Assembly (NCBI GenBank): GCA_020058285.1
Contig: JAGVEL010000005.1
Location: 1 to 33,685, forward strand
Direction of reading: 5' to 3'
Length of the DNA stretch: 33,685 bases
Source: Candidatus Omnitrophota bacterium
Lineage (GTDB): Bacteria; Omnitrophota; Gorgyraeia; JAHJTE01
A program made the position numbers and the translations under genes. Position 1 is the stretch's first letter. Every line of letters begins with the position of its first letter. Shown here piece by piece: positions 17,803 to 25,323 of this stretch. The notes beneath the pieces are model-generated. The model was not told where the DNA came from. It saw nothing but the letters and a program-made list of their open reading frames with translations, and made no database searches.

Positions 17803-19338
17803 ATGCAAAATTTTGGAATAGTGAATTTGTTATTAAGTATTATCTCCGGAATTTTGCTCGCCTTAGCATTCCCATGTTTTAACTTAAATCTGCTAGCCTG
17901 GGTTGCTTTTATTCCGCTTTTCTTTATTATCAATCGGGTATCCTGGCGCAAGGCATTAATTTACTCTTACATTAGCGGGCTGATTTTTTTTCTGATAAGT
18001 ATTTTTTGGCTGACTAATGTTACGGGTCTAGGCTGGTTTGTTTTATGTTTATATCTGGCAATTTATTTTGCCATATTTGGGTTGTCTGTCTGTTTTTTAT
18101 TAAAAACCAAACCCCGGTTTTTAGTTCTTTTATTAATTATTCCTTGCCTATGGGTAACACTAGAGCTTATACGTAGCCATCTCTTAACCGGATTTGGTTG
18201 GAATAGCCTAGGATACTCCCAATTTAAAAATTTAAATATTATCCAGATTGCTGATTTCTCCAGTGTTTACGGAGTATCTTTTCTGATAATTTTCGTGAAT
18301 TTTGTCCTTTGGATGATTATTCAAAGATGTCGCCAGAGGCTGATAAAAGATGCATTTTTACTTCTCGGTCTGCTAATTTGTTCTGTCTGGATAGTTTTTA
18401 GTTATAGTTCCTTACGTTTAAAATCAAGCCAAGCCGCTCTAGGCAAGTTTTTGCGTGTATCAGTAATCCAGCCGAACATTTCTCAAAACCTGAAATGGGA
18501 CCCCAGGGCCAGGGAATATATATTAACTACGTTAAGGGATTTAACCAAACAGGCAGCAAGAGATAAGCCGGATTTAATCATCTGGCCGGAAAGCGCTATT
18601 CCTGATTTTTTAACTGACGATCCGGATTCTTTTTTGGAAATTTTAGAATTCGCAAAAGAATTAAAGTTAAATTTATTAACAGGGGTTATTAAATATAAGG
18701 GCGATATTTTCTATAACAGCGCAATATTAATCAATTCGCGAGGCAGACTTGTTTCCGAGTACGATAAACTTCATCTTGTGCCATATGGCGAATACATACC
18801 TTTACGAAAATTTACTCCATTTTTTTTAGCGGCAGTAGTCGGCATTGGTGATTTTACTCCGGGTAAAGAATTTACTATTTTTGAGCTTGCTGGTAAGGAT
18901 CAGGTTAAATTTGCTGTTTTAATCTGTTTTGAAGATGCGTTTTCAGATTTGAGCCGTAATTTTACACAAAAAGGCGCTAGAGTTTTAATCAATATTACTA
19001 ATGATGCCTGGTTTGGGAAAAGCAACCAGCCTGAGCAGCATTTATCCCAGAGCGTATTTAGGGCTGTGGAAAATCGCGTTAGTGTTTTACGCTGTGCTAA
19101 TACCGGAATATCCGGTCAAATCAGCCCCAGAGGTCAAGTGGAAAATATTGTTAGCGGACCAAAGGGGGAGGAAATTTTTATCCCCGGATTTAAAACTTTC
19201 ACAGTTATTAATCAACCAAAGATAATTACAATCTTTGCTCGCTTCGGCGATTTGTTTGCTTATGTATGTTTTGCATTTTGCCTTATTTATTCGTTATATT
19301 TAAAAAAAGAAAGAATAAATGAAAAACCTCGAAGATAA
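17803..19338 (+). CDS. lnt: Apolipoprotein N-acyltransferase
   Basis: A 511-residue inner-membrane enzyme that adds the third acyl chain to lipoproteins. About six N-terminal helices precede a periplasmic nitrilase-type domain, and a final helix closes the chain. The catalytic triad is visible: Glu263 in WPESAIPDF, Lys322 in YDKLHLVPYGEYIP, Cys375 in VLICFEDAF. Length fits the family (about 500). It starts 2 bases after secA and overlaps the next gene by 20 bases. Its presence fits the lipoproteins encoded here (LptE). Confidence 0.95.
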   Translation: MQNFGIVNLLLSIISGILLALAFPCFNLNLLAWVAFIPLFFIINRVSWRKALIYSYISGLIFFLISIFWLTNVTGLGWFVLCLYLAIYFAIFGLSVCFLLKTKPRFLVLLLIIPCLWVTLELIRSHLLTGFGWNSLGYSQFKNLNIIQIADFSSVYGVSFLIIFVNFVLWMIIQRCRQRLIKDAFLLLGLLICSVWIVFSYSSLRLKSSQAALGKFLRVSVIQPNISQNLKWDPRAREYILTTLRDLTKQAARDKPDLIIWPESAIPDFLTDDPDSFLEILEFAKELKLNLLTGVIKYKGDIFYNSAILINSRGRLVSEYDKLHLVPYGEYIPLRKFTPFFLAAVVGIGDFTPGKEFTIFELAGKDQVKFAVLICFEDAFSDLSRNFTQKGARVLINITNDAWFGKSNQPEQHLSQSVFRAVENRVSVLRCANTGISGQISPRGQVENIVSGPKGEEIFIPGFKTFTVINQPKIITIFARFGDLFAYVCFAFCLIYSLYLKKERINEKPRR

Positions 19339-20881
19339 ACGATTTTGTTTTTATTCCTGGTGCGTAATATTATTTATGGCGTTTATCCTGATTTTGCGCT
19401 GGAACTGGACGCCGACATTTATTGATATATACTACCATCTTCTAGCCGCCATAAATTTTAAAAAAGCCGGAGGCGTCTTAGCAGTCTCTCTCTGGGAACA
19501 TGCACCTTGCGGCCGGCCACATTTATACCCACCGCTTTTGCATATCTTAATGCTATCGGCGTTAAAATTAAATATAAGTATTTTAACTGTAGCGCGTTTT
19601 TTTGAATTGATTAGCTTTCCCGTAGTTCTGGTAACTTTATTTATAACTATAAAACGTTTTTTTTCTCCGAGAATGGCGTTTTGGTCAGTATTAATATCAA
19701 GTTCGATGTATTCATTTTATCTTTCTTGCGTGGATTTTCTGGCAGCAAGTTTAGCGTTTTCCCTGGGGTTACTTGCATTTTACAGCCTGGAGAAGAAAAA
19801 AATAATTGCGGCAATAATTTTTATGAGTCTGTGTTTCTACAGCCATACAAGTATTTCTTTATTTTTCCTTTTGGCATTAATAATTTATAGCCTGTTTAAA
19901 AAAGAACAATTTAAGAACGCGTTGGCTGTTATTATTTTTTCAACGGTTATTTATCTACCTTGGTTAATTCACCAGTTGCGTTTTTTAGGGTTTGTAGATA
20001 TAAGCCGTGTTCAAGAAAATTTTCCGTTCGAACTAAATATTCTTGGGTTTATGTTAGCGGTTTTCGGCTTGGGCTTGGCGATAAAGAATAAACATAAATA
20101 TAATTTGGCGTTAATTTTTATGGTTGCTGTTCTGCCTTTTTTGCCGTTACGCTATAGATTTATCAGCGGACAGGGCATTCTCGGAGTAATATTACTTGCA
20201 GCGATTGCCTTGGATTATTTCTATAATAAAATTTGGCTTGTTGCGTTTAAACTTAAGCGCGCCTGGCCAGTTCTAATTTATATTTTAGCTGTTCTTTTGG
20301 GTTTATTTTTAGTTTCACCAACCGTAACTATTAAAAACTCTCAAGCGCAATTTAATCTATTTGGCTCAACCTATGCAAATATCTTCCCTGGCTTGGAAAC
20401 GAAAGGCAGGGATAATGAGATATCCATATATTTGCCCAAGGCATTCAAGCCTGTTTTTGATGTAGTGTTAGAGAATACCTTACCCGGAGATTTAATTACC
20501 TCAAATTTCGAATATCTGGCTGGTTTTATCTCGGTATTTACAGATAGAAAGACAACGAGCGCCATGTTATCGGAAATTAAGCCATTTAAAGAATTAAATC
20601 CTTTTAGATATGCAAAATTAATCATCTGGCTTAAAGATCCGCAAATGCTTACCTGGCAACCAGAGGCCCTAATCAAGGCATTAGATTTGACAAAAATAGC
20701 TGAAACCGAAGTTTTCTACATATACGAAAACCCCAATGCTAACATAATTTTAGCGAAAGATATCTGCGCAGGAGGAAAGTTACAATTAGGCTCTAAACCA
20801 ATTGTGCCGCTTGGAGTATGCTTAGGAATATTAATTGGCTTCAGCCTGATAGCCGGATTTGACCTGAGTAGGAAGGTTTGA
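19319..20881 (+). CDS. Multi-pass membrane protein, possible GT-C type glycosyltransferase
   Basis: A 520-residue protein with roughly 10-12 hydrophobic helices in the first 330 residues, a soluble domain of about 150 residues, and one last helix near 495-515. The first loop after helix 1 holds FIDIYYHLLAA, with an acidic residue (Asp36) before YYH, then GRPHLYPPLLHILML. An acidic motif in the first outer loop is typical of GT-C enzymes such as PMT, ArnT and STT3, which use lipid-linked sugars. I cannot name the substrate. The 3' end is followed by a promoter for the lpxL-type gene, and the gene overlaps lnt by 20 bases. Envelope context suggests glycan or lipid modification. Confidence 0.6.
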   Translation: MKNLEDKRFCFYSWCVILFMAFILILRWNWTPTFIDIYYHLLAAINFKKAGGVLAVSLWEHAPCGRPHLYPPLLHILMLSALKLNISILTVARFFELISFPVVLVTLFITIKRFFSPRMAFWSVLISSSMYSFYLSCVDFLAASLAFSLGLLAFYSLEKKKIIAAIIFMSLCFYSHTSISLFFLLALIIYSLFKKEQFKNALAVIIFSTVIYLPWLIHQLRFLGFVDISRVQENFPFELNILGFMLAVFGLGLAIKNKHKYNLALIFMVAVLPFLPLRYRFISGQGILGVILLAAIALDYFYNKIWLVAFKLKRAWPVLIYILAVLLGLFLVSPTVTIKNSQAQFNLFGSTYANIFPGLETKGRDNEISIYLPKAFKPVFDVVLENTLPGDLITSNFEYLAGFISVFTDRKTTSAMLSEIKPFKELNPFRYAKLIIWLKDPQMLTWQPEALIKALDLTKIAETEVFYIYENPNANIILAKDICAGGKLQLGSKPIVPLGVCLGILIGFSLIAGFDLSRKV

Positions 20882-20890
20882 ATTTAAGTC

Positions 20891-20920
20891 TTGCAAACAG
20901 TAATTTCAACGTGTTATAAT
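20891..20920 (+). promoter_or_regulatory. Sigma70-type promoter of the lpxL-like gene
   Basis: TTGCAA at 20891-20896 and a perfect TATAAT at 20915-20920 are separated by 18 bp. The predicted start near 20927 leaves only about 7 bases before the GTG at 20934, so the mRNA would be nearly leaderless, in keeping with the missing ribosome site. Confidence 0.75.
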
Positions 20921-20933
20921 CTTTTTCAATATT

Positions 20934-21869
20934 GTGGATAAAAAAAGTATTTCCAGAGCTGTAAAACATATTTTTTCCAGCCTTGCCTTGAATTTTTTCT
21001 TGATCCTGGCAGGTATAATACCCTTAGATTGGTTTTATAAGATTTCAAGGTGTTTAGGCAGGCTTGCTTATGTATTTGCAGCCAAGCATCGCAATATTGC
21101 CCAAGAAGGGTTATTAATTGCCTTTAGTGATAAATTAGACGCAAATCAGCGCAAAGAGATTATTATCAACTCTTTTCAGGAGACGGTTAGAGGCGCCCTA
21201 GAATCAGTAATCTTGCTTAAAAAACCTCGCGTTTTAAATAGCCGAGTCAGCATAAAAAATATTAAATATTTAGAGCAGGCTTTGGCCCGAGGTAAGGGCG
21301 TTATATGCGTTAGCGCTCATTTTGGGAACTTTATTCTTTTGGCAGCTCATCTTCAGATGTCCGGGTTTCCTACCGCGGTTGTTTTGCGGTCAATGCGCGA
21401 CGAAAAGATGGACGCATTTCTTTTAAAAAAAAGGCAGCAGTTTGGCATTGAGAGTATCTACACAAAGCCGCCAAAAGAATGCGTGGATAAATCCCTAGCC
21501 TTTTTAAAGAAAAACGGCGTAGTTGTCAATCTCTTAGATCAGAATTTTGGTTCAGGCAGGGGGATATTTGTGGAGTTTTTTGGCCGCCAAGCTGCAACAG
21601 CCATTGGGCCGGTTGTTTTGGCAATGCGTTCAAAGGCAGCCTTGTTACCAATGTTTATTGTTAGAAAAGAAGATAATGCTCAAGAGATAATTATTGAGCC
21701 AGAATTTGAGTTAGAGAAGTTGGAAGATTTTGACCAGACTGTGCAGCGTAATATTTCCCGGCTTACAAAGATTATTGAGAATTATATCAGGAATTATCCT
21801 GCGCAATGGAGTTGGATTCATCGGCGCTGGAAGAGCCAGCCGTCTGAACAGACGGTTTTTGAAGACTGA
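20934..21869 (+). CDS. Lipid A biosynthesis acyltransferase-like (LpxL/HtrB family), catalytic Glu not seen
   Basis: A 311-residue membrane-associated protein of the LPS lauroyl/myristoyl acyltransferase family, with an N-terminal hydrophobic helix. Family segments are VISAHFGNF-like VSAHFGNFILLA (His129), VVLRSMRDEKMDAFL, LLDQNFGSGRGIFVEFFGR and AATAIGPVVLAMRSKAALLP. The catalytic signature is normally H-x4-D/E (HxGNWE); here position +5 from His129 is Ile134. I recall related environmental proteins with HFGNFP, so this may be a distinct subfamily rather than a dead enzyme. It would acylate lipid A or another glycolipid on the inner leaflet. Start GTG at 20934 sits just after its promoter. 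The 3' end contains a terminator-like hairpin. Confidence 0.8.
   Translation: MDKKSISRAVKHIFSSLALNFFLILAGIIPLDWFYKISRCLGRLAYVFAAKHRNIAQEGLLIAFSDKLDANQRKEIIINSFQETVRGALESVILLKKPRVLNSRVSIKNIKYLEQALARGKGVICVSAHFGNFILLAAHLQMSGFPTAVVLRSMRDEKMDAFLLKKRQQFGIESIYTKPPKECVDKSLAFLKKNGVVVNLLDQNFGSGRGIFVEFFGRQAATAIGPVVLAMRSKAALLPMFIVRKEDNAQEIIIEPEFELEKLEDFDQTVQRNISRLTKIIENYIRNYPAQWSWIHRRWKSQPSEQTVFED
21840..21860 (+). terminator. Rho-independent terminator-like hairpin inside the end of the lpxL-like gene
   Basis: CCGTCT (21840-21845) pairs with AGACGG (21850-21855) around the loop GAAC, followed by TTTTT (21856-21860). It lies within the last codons of the coding region, before the stop at 21867-21869. 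It could end or attenuate transcription before the small membrane gene. Confidence 0.6.
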
Positions 21870-21897
21870 TACTATATTTAATCAGGGGGGCGTAATT

Positions 21898-22086
21898 ATG
21901 ACTGACGAGAGTTATAAAAAGGGTTTTAACACTGCAGTGAAGGTGATCTTAGGTTTGGTGCTAATCATTGTTGGGCTTGTAGCTATTGTTGCTTTCTGGT
22001 CTTCGGTCTTGACCTTAATAAAGGCAGGCATTGGATTTGTTTTTTTGCTAGCTGGCGCTATTACTCTAGCTTTGGCAAAAGATTAA
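21898..22086 (+). CDS. Small two-helix membrane protein, function unknown
   Basis: A 62-residue protein with a short charged head (MTDESYKKG) and two hydrophobic segments, about residues 14-36 and 39-58, separated by a lone Lys. I do not recognise a family. The ATG at 21898 is chosen because a G-rich ribosome site (GGGGGG at 21885-21890) precedes it; a longer frame from 21730 would be embedded in the lpxL-like gene in another phase and is unlikely. It lies 28 bases after the lpxL-like gene and beyond its terminator-like hairpin. Confidence 0.7.
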   Translation: MTDESYKKGFNTAVKVILGLVLIIVGLVAIVAFWSSVLTLIKAGIGFVFLLAGAITLALAKD

Positions 22087-22101
22087 ATTTTTTTAATAAT
22101 T

Positions 22102-22278
22102 ATGCTTAAGTTACGTAGATATTTTTTCACTGGCCTGGCAGACTTAATTTTTGTGCCCAAAGACGAGGTGATATTACCGGATATAACAATAGAGGAAGCG
22201 TTAAAAGTAATAGTTTCCGGCGGTGTTATTAATCCGGACGAAGGAGGTCAAATGAAGCCCAAAGTTATGGAACGATAG
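22102..22278 (+). pseudogene. Internally deleted DUF502-type membrane protein remnant
   Basis: A 58-codon frame joins two separate parts of DUF502 proteins. The start, MLKLRRYFFTGL, matches the N-terminus (normally followed by two transmembrane helices). The rest, FVPKDEVILPDITIEEALKV and then IVSGGVINP, matches the C-terminal end. The roughly 150 residues between, including both helices, are missing. The last 8-10 codons (QMKPKVMER) come from the inserted repeat copy 1. No ribosome site is seen. It is best read as a decayed gene whose 3' end was reshaped by the repeat. DUF502 function is unknown. Confidence 0.65.
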
Positions 22279-22476
22279 TGAACATAACTTTATTGGCTGA
22301 ATTTGACCCAGCACTTATTTTACAAAAAAAGACTATTATTTATAAACAAGAGTTTTATCTTAAAAAATTACGTAAATTTTGATTATAAACCTGGCAGTAA
22401 AATAAGTGCTGGGTTTAATTCGCAGACGCTTCGCTATAATTTATGTCACTTATGCTCCATAAATTATCTGCTCATT
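22246..22476. repeat. Three-hairpin interspersed element, copy 1
   Basis: 231 bp with three hairpins. Hairpin 1: AAAGTTATG (22261-22269) with CATAACTTT (22283-22291), extended by AGCC/GGCT, loop GAACGATAGTGAA. Hairpin 2: a perfect 17-bp stem, CCCAGCACTTATTTTAC (22307-22323) with 22397-22413, around an AT-rich 73-base loop. Hairpin 3: ATAATTTATG (22436-22445) with CATAAATTAT (22458-22467). It ends TGCTCATT. An 11-bp direct repeat, AAGGAGGTCAA, flanks it at 22241-22251 and 22478-22488; the right one is the ribosome site of the next gene. Left and middle parts are nearly identical to copy 2. Confidence 0.85.
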
Positions 22477-22491
22477 AAAGGAGGTCAATAT

Positions 22492-22953
22492 ATGTTAAGG
22501 AAAATTTCGTTTATATTAATTTTTACTATTTGTTTTGTTGTGGCAGCTTATGCCCAGGAACAAGCTTCGCAAGAGAGTAAGCCAGCCCCAGCAACAAATC
22601 AGGTCAATATAATAAGCGAGAAAGAACCTTCTCTCGATGAAGAATTAATGAAACTCGAGCCAGAGGAATCTAATGGTACAGGACAAGCAGACTTGCAATG
22701 GGTTTGGGGAGAAATCACAGCGGTTGATTTAGTAAATAGTAATATAAAGGTAAAATTCCTTGATTACGGAACCGACGGCGAAAAAGAGGCGCAATATTTC
22801 TTAAATAAAGATAGTCAACTGGAAAATATTTCTTCAGCCCAAGAAATTAAGGTTGGGATGAGCGCAGGCATTGATTACTCTATAGACGCTGAAAATAAGT
22901 TTATAATAAAAGCAATAAGCGTTGAGCAGGCTAATCCTCCTGTTGGACAATAA
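22492..22953 (+). CDS. Exported protein of unknown function
   Basis: A 153-residue protein with a signal peptide (hydrophobic core about residues 5-19, likely cleavage after AAYA, before QEQ). A low-complexity Glu/Pro/Ser-rich linker (about 22-60) precedes a compact domain of about 85 residues containing LQWVWGEITAVDLVNSNIKV and LDYGTDGEKEAQYFL, which looks like an all-beta OB-like or DUF5666-like fold. I cannot assign a function. The ATG at 22492 is fixed by a perfect ribosome site AAGGAGG (22478-22484). A longer open frame upstream only reflects the open phase of repeat copy 1. Confidence 0.75.
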   Translation: MLRKISFILIFTICFVVAAYAQEQASQESKPAPATNQVNIISEKEPSLDEELMKLEPEESNGTGQADLQWVWGEITAVDLVNSNIKVKFLDYGTDGEKEAQYFLNKDSQLENISSAQEIKVGMSAGIDYSIDAENKFIIKAISVEQANPPVGQ

Positions 22954-22997
22954 TCCATAAACATTCATAAGTTTAAGCGTTTATTCAATAATCGACA

Positions 22998-23519
22998 ATG
23001 AAAATAATTCTAAATTTTTTAAAGAACATATTAGTTTTGGCAGCGATTGCCGCTGGTGTGTTTTTAGTTTTTAATCAGATATGGTTTTTAGACCGCCGTC
23101 CATTTGCTTCTCCGCTGGATAAAAATATAAAATTAGTTGTCCGGGCTGATCTATATGGAGACGGCCATTTTGGGGCTCGGCGAAGTGGTGCCCGGAAACA
23201 TAATGGCATAGATTTAATGGCGCCAGTTGGTACTGATGTGCGCTCAGTTAAAAGCGGTTGGGTAGTAGCCGCGAGAGAAGCGCGGGGTTTTGGCAAATAT
23301 GTAGAAATTTACCATGGCCAGGGTTTGATTTCAATCTATGCCCATCTTGATGAAATAAATGTCAATGTACTCCAGCGTGTCAGGCAAGGACAAGTAATCG
23401 GAGCTATCGGTAAAACCGGCAACGCAAATCACCGGGCAATACTTCCCCATTTACATCTGGAACTGATACAGGATGGCCAGTATTTGGATCCAACTCCGAA
23501 ATTACTACATCGTTCTTAG
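22998..23519 (+). CDS. M23-family (LytM-type) peptidoglycan endopeptidase
   Basis: A 173-residue protein with an N-terminal membrane anchor or signal (about 7-26) and a LytM-type M23 metallopeptidase domain. All zinc ligands are present: His68 and Asp72 in HNGID, and His153 in the HLHLE motif (His151-x-His153). GYAH-type core is seen as IYAHLD. It should cut peptide cross-links in peptidoglycan from the periplasmic side, though some members only regulate amidases. Length is near minimal, with no LysM or coiled-coil region. It starts 44 bases after the exported protein and ends 2 bases before the HAD gene. Confidence 0.9.
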   Translation: MKIILNFLKNILVLAAIAAGVFLVFNQIWFLDRRPFASPLDKNIKLVVRADLYGDGHFGARRSGARKHNGIDLMAPVGTDVRSVKSGWVVAAREARGFGKYVEIYHGQGLISIYAHLDEINVNVLQRVRQGQVIGAIGKTGNANHRAILPHLHLELIQDGQYLDPTPKLLHRS

Positions 23520-23521
23520 TT

Positions 23522-24175
23522 ATGGAACAGCTTTTCTTAGGTAATATAAGGTTAATAATTTTTGATTTGGATGGAACACTGGTTGACGCTTATCAGGCAA
23601 TTAATAGCAGTTTCAATTTTACAATGCGCACCTTACATTTGCCGCAGCCAAGCACACGCCAAATAAGGAAAGCAGTCGGCTGGGGAGATAAGCAACTACT
23701 CGCTCCATTTGTGCCCGAGGGATTGTTATCAAAAGCCTTAAAAATTTACCGCATCAATCATAAACTTAGTTTAACCAAGAAGTCAAAATTGTTGCCTAAA
23801 GCCAGGGAGTTATTAACCAGATTATCATCTAAATACACATTAGCCATAGCCAGTAACCGGCCAACAGAATTTTCAAAAATTTTATTAAAAGCATTAAATA
23901 TAAACAAATATTTTGCTTTTCTGCTTTGTGCGGATAAATTGGATAGGGGTAAACCTAACCCGTTGATTCTTAGAAAGATTATTAAGCATTTCAAGGTTTC
24001 GGCTCGGCAGGCATTGTACATTGGAGATATGGCAATTGATGCCCAGACAGCAAACCGGGCTAAGATAAAATCAATTATTGTTACTACCGGCTCAAGCAGT
24101 CTTTATGAAATTAAGAAGGAAAAGCCTTTTAAAATAATATCTAACTTAGGTGAGCTAACTAATTATATTAGTTAG
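23522..24175 (+). CDS. HAD-superfamily phosphatase, phosphoglycolate phosphatase-like
   Basis: A 217-residue HAD hydrolase with all four motifs: IIFDLDGTLVDAY (nucleophile Asp15 and Asp17), IASNRPTEF (motif II), RGKPNPLIL (motif III Lys), and YIGDMAIDAQTANRA (motif IV). The alpha-helical cap between motifs I and II is of the Gph/PGP type. Likely substrates are small phosphate esters such as 2-phosphoglycolate; the sequence does not fix it. It starts 2 bases after the M23 gene, so the two form an operon. Its last codons form half of a 12-bp hairpin. Confidence 0.88.
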   Translation: MEQLFLGNIRLIIFDLDGTLVDAYQAINSSFNFTMRTLHLPQPSTRQIRKAVGWGDKQLLAPFVPEGLLSKALKIYRINHKLSLTKKSKLLPKARELLTRLSSKYTLAIASNRPTEFSKILLKALNINKYFAFLLCADKLDRGKPNPLILRKIIKHFKVSARQALYIGDMAIDAQTANRAKIKSIIVTTGSSSLYEIKKEKPFKIISNLGELTNYIS

Positions 24176-24178
24176 CTC
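24152..24178. other. 12-bp hairpin across the stop codon of the HAD gene
   Basis: GAGCTAACTAAT (24152-24163) and ATTAGTTAGCTC (24167-24178) are perfectly complementary around a three-base loop. No T-run follows on the + strand, so it is not a classic terminator. It lies just upstream of the ribosome site of a tiny basic gene and may stabilise or punctuate the mRNA. Confidence 0.7.
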
Positions 24179-24194
24179 AAAAATGGAGGTGTGT

Positions 24195-24275
24195 ATGGGC
24201 AAACGTCATCGCAGAGGAAAGCTTTCTTGGCGTTCAAAGAGAGCAAATAAAGGCAATAAACCCTGCCGCGGCTAA
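24195..24275 (+). CDS. 26-residue highly basic peptide, unknown
   Basis: A short frame of 26 codons starts MGKRHRRGKLSWRSKRANK and ends in NKPCRG, with 12 Arg/Lys residues. It has one of the strongest ribosome sites in the window (GGAGGTG at 24185-24191, just before ATG 24195). Its stop TAA shares an A with the uppP start codon (TAATG), implying translational coupling. The MGK-rich, RGK pattern recalls the tiny ribosomal protein bTHX, but the match is not good enough to name it. Nucleic-acid or ribosome binding is an inference from charge. Confidence 0.7.
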   Translation: MGKRHRRGKLSWRSKRANKGNKPCRG

Positions 24276-25096
24276 TGATACATCGCTTTTTTATATTAGG
24301 AGCAATCCAGGGATTGACGGAATTTTTGCCTATCAGTAGCTCAGGCCATCTGGTAATATTCCAGAAAATATTGCATATTGCCGAGGGTGATGTAGGCTTT
24401 GATATAATCGTGCATTTGGCGAGCCTGGCTGCAGTGATTTTCTTCTTCAAGAAAGAATTAGCGAGTTTACTACGCAGTGCCCTAAGCTACGCAGTAAATG
24501 TTTTAGCCAATAAAACTTTTAAGCCAGACAGCCAAAACAAAAATAATTTAAAAGTAATTCTATTTATATTTTATGCAACTCTTGTTACCGGAATAATCGG
24601 TTTTGTCTTTAAAGATTTATTTGAGAAATTATTTAGCTCAATTAAGGCCGTAAGCCTAAGCCTGGCAATTACAGGCGCAGTGCTTTTTATGACCAGGTTT
24701 AAGCTAACTAGTAAAAATCGCCACGAAGATAAATTAGGCGTCTGGGATGGTTTGGTCGTTGGTTTTGCTCAAGGTCTGGCTATTGTTCCAGGTCTTTCGC
24801 GTAGCGGCTTAACTATTTGCGCTGGCATTTTTTCAGGCATTGAGCGGGCTCTAGCAGTGCGGCTCTCATTCTTATTATCTATACCGGCAATCATCGCTGC
24901 AGCTGTTTTTAAGATAAAAGACTTAAATTCTTCAAACATACCCTTAGGGTATCTATTCATTGCTTTTATCAGTGCGTTTATTTTTGCTTTTGCTTCTCTA
25001 AAAATTTTGCTGGTAGTTGTGCAAAAATGCAAGCTTCATTATTTCGCTTATTATTGTTGGTTACTTTCTATAATTGTTTTTCTATTTGTAAAATAG
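24275..25096 (+). CDS. uppP: Undecaprenyl-diphosphatase (BacA type)
   Basis: A 273-residue membrane enzyme that dephosphorylates undecaprenyl diphosphate so the lipid carrier can be reused for peptidoglycan and other envelope polymers. Family signatures are QGLTEFLPISSSGHLVIFQ and PGLSRSGLTICAGIFSGI, with the catalytic Glu and Arg/Ser residues in place. About eight helices and normal length. The ATG overlaps the stop of the 26-residue peptide. The TAG stop (25094-25096) is immediately followed by repeat copy 2. It fits the cell-wall theme with murJ and the M23 gene. Confidence 0.96.
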   Translation: MIHRFFILGAIQGLTEFLPISSSGHLVIFQKILHIAEGDVGFDIIVHLASLAAVIFFFKKELASLLRSALSYAVNVLANKTFKPDSQNKNNLKVILFIFYATLVTGIIGFVFKDLFEKLFSSIKAVSLSLAITGAVLFMTRFKLTSKNRHEDKLGVWDGLVVGFAQGLAIVPGLSRSGLTICAGIFSGIERALAVRLSFLLSIPAIIAAAVFKIKDLNSSNIPLGYLFIAFISAFIFAFASLKILLVVVQKCKLHYFAYYCWLLSIIVFLFVK

Positions 25097-25319
25097 GTCA
25101 AATGAAGCCCAAAGTTATGGAATGAAATGAACATAACTTTGTTAGCTGAATTTGACCCAGCACTTATTTTACAAAAAAAGACTATTATTTATAATAAAAG
25201 TTTTGTCTTAGAAAAATATATAAATTTTAATTTTAAGCCCGGCAGTAAAATAAGTGCTGGGATTAATTCGCACTAATAATTTACGTCATTTTTCAAATTC
25301 CGTAAATTATGTGCTCATT
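25096..25319. repeat. Three-hairpin interspersed element, copy 2
   Basis: 224 bp, from the uppP stop codon to 5 bases before the MazG-like start. Hairpin 1: 25111-25119 with 25132-25140, loop GAATGAAATGAA. Hairpin 2: the same perfect 17-bp stem as copy 1 (25156-25172 with 25245-25261). Hairpin 3: ATAATTTACG (25276-25285) with CGTAAATTAT (25301-25310). Its left and middle parts follow copy 1, but its last 61 bases (25259-25319) are identical to copy 3. Confidence 0.85.
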
Positions 25320-25323
25320 CAAT

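Noticed and set aside
22303-22491. N-terminal extension of the exported protein through repeat copy 1
   Set aside because: The signal peptide and a perfect ribosome site place the start at 22492, and the same frame is broken in repeat copy 2.
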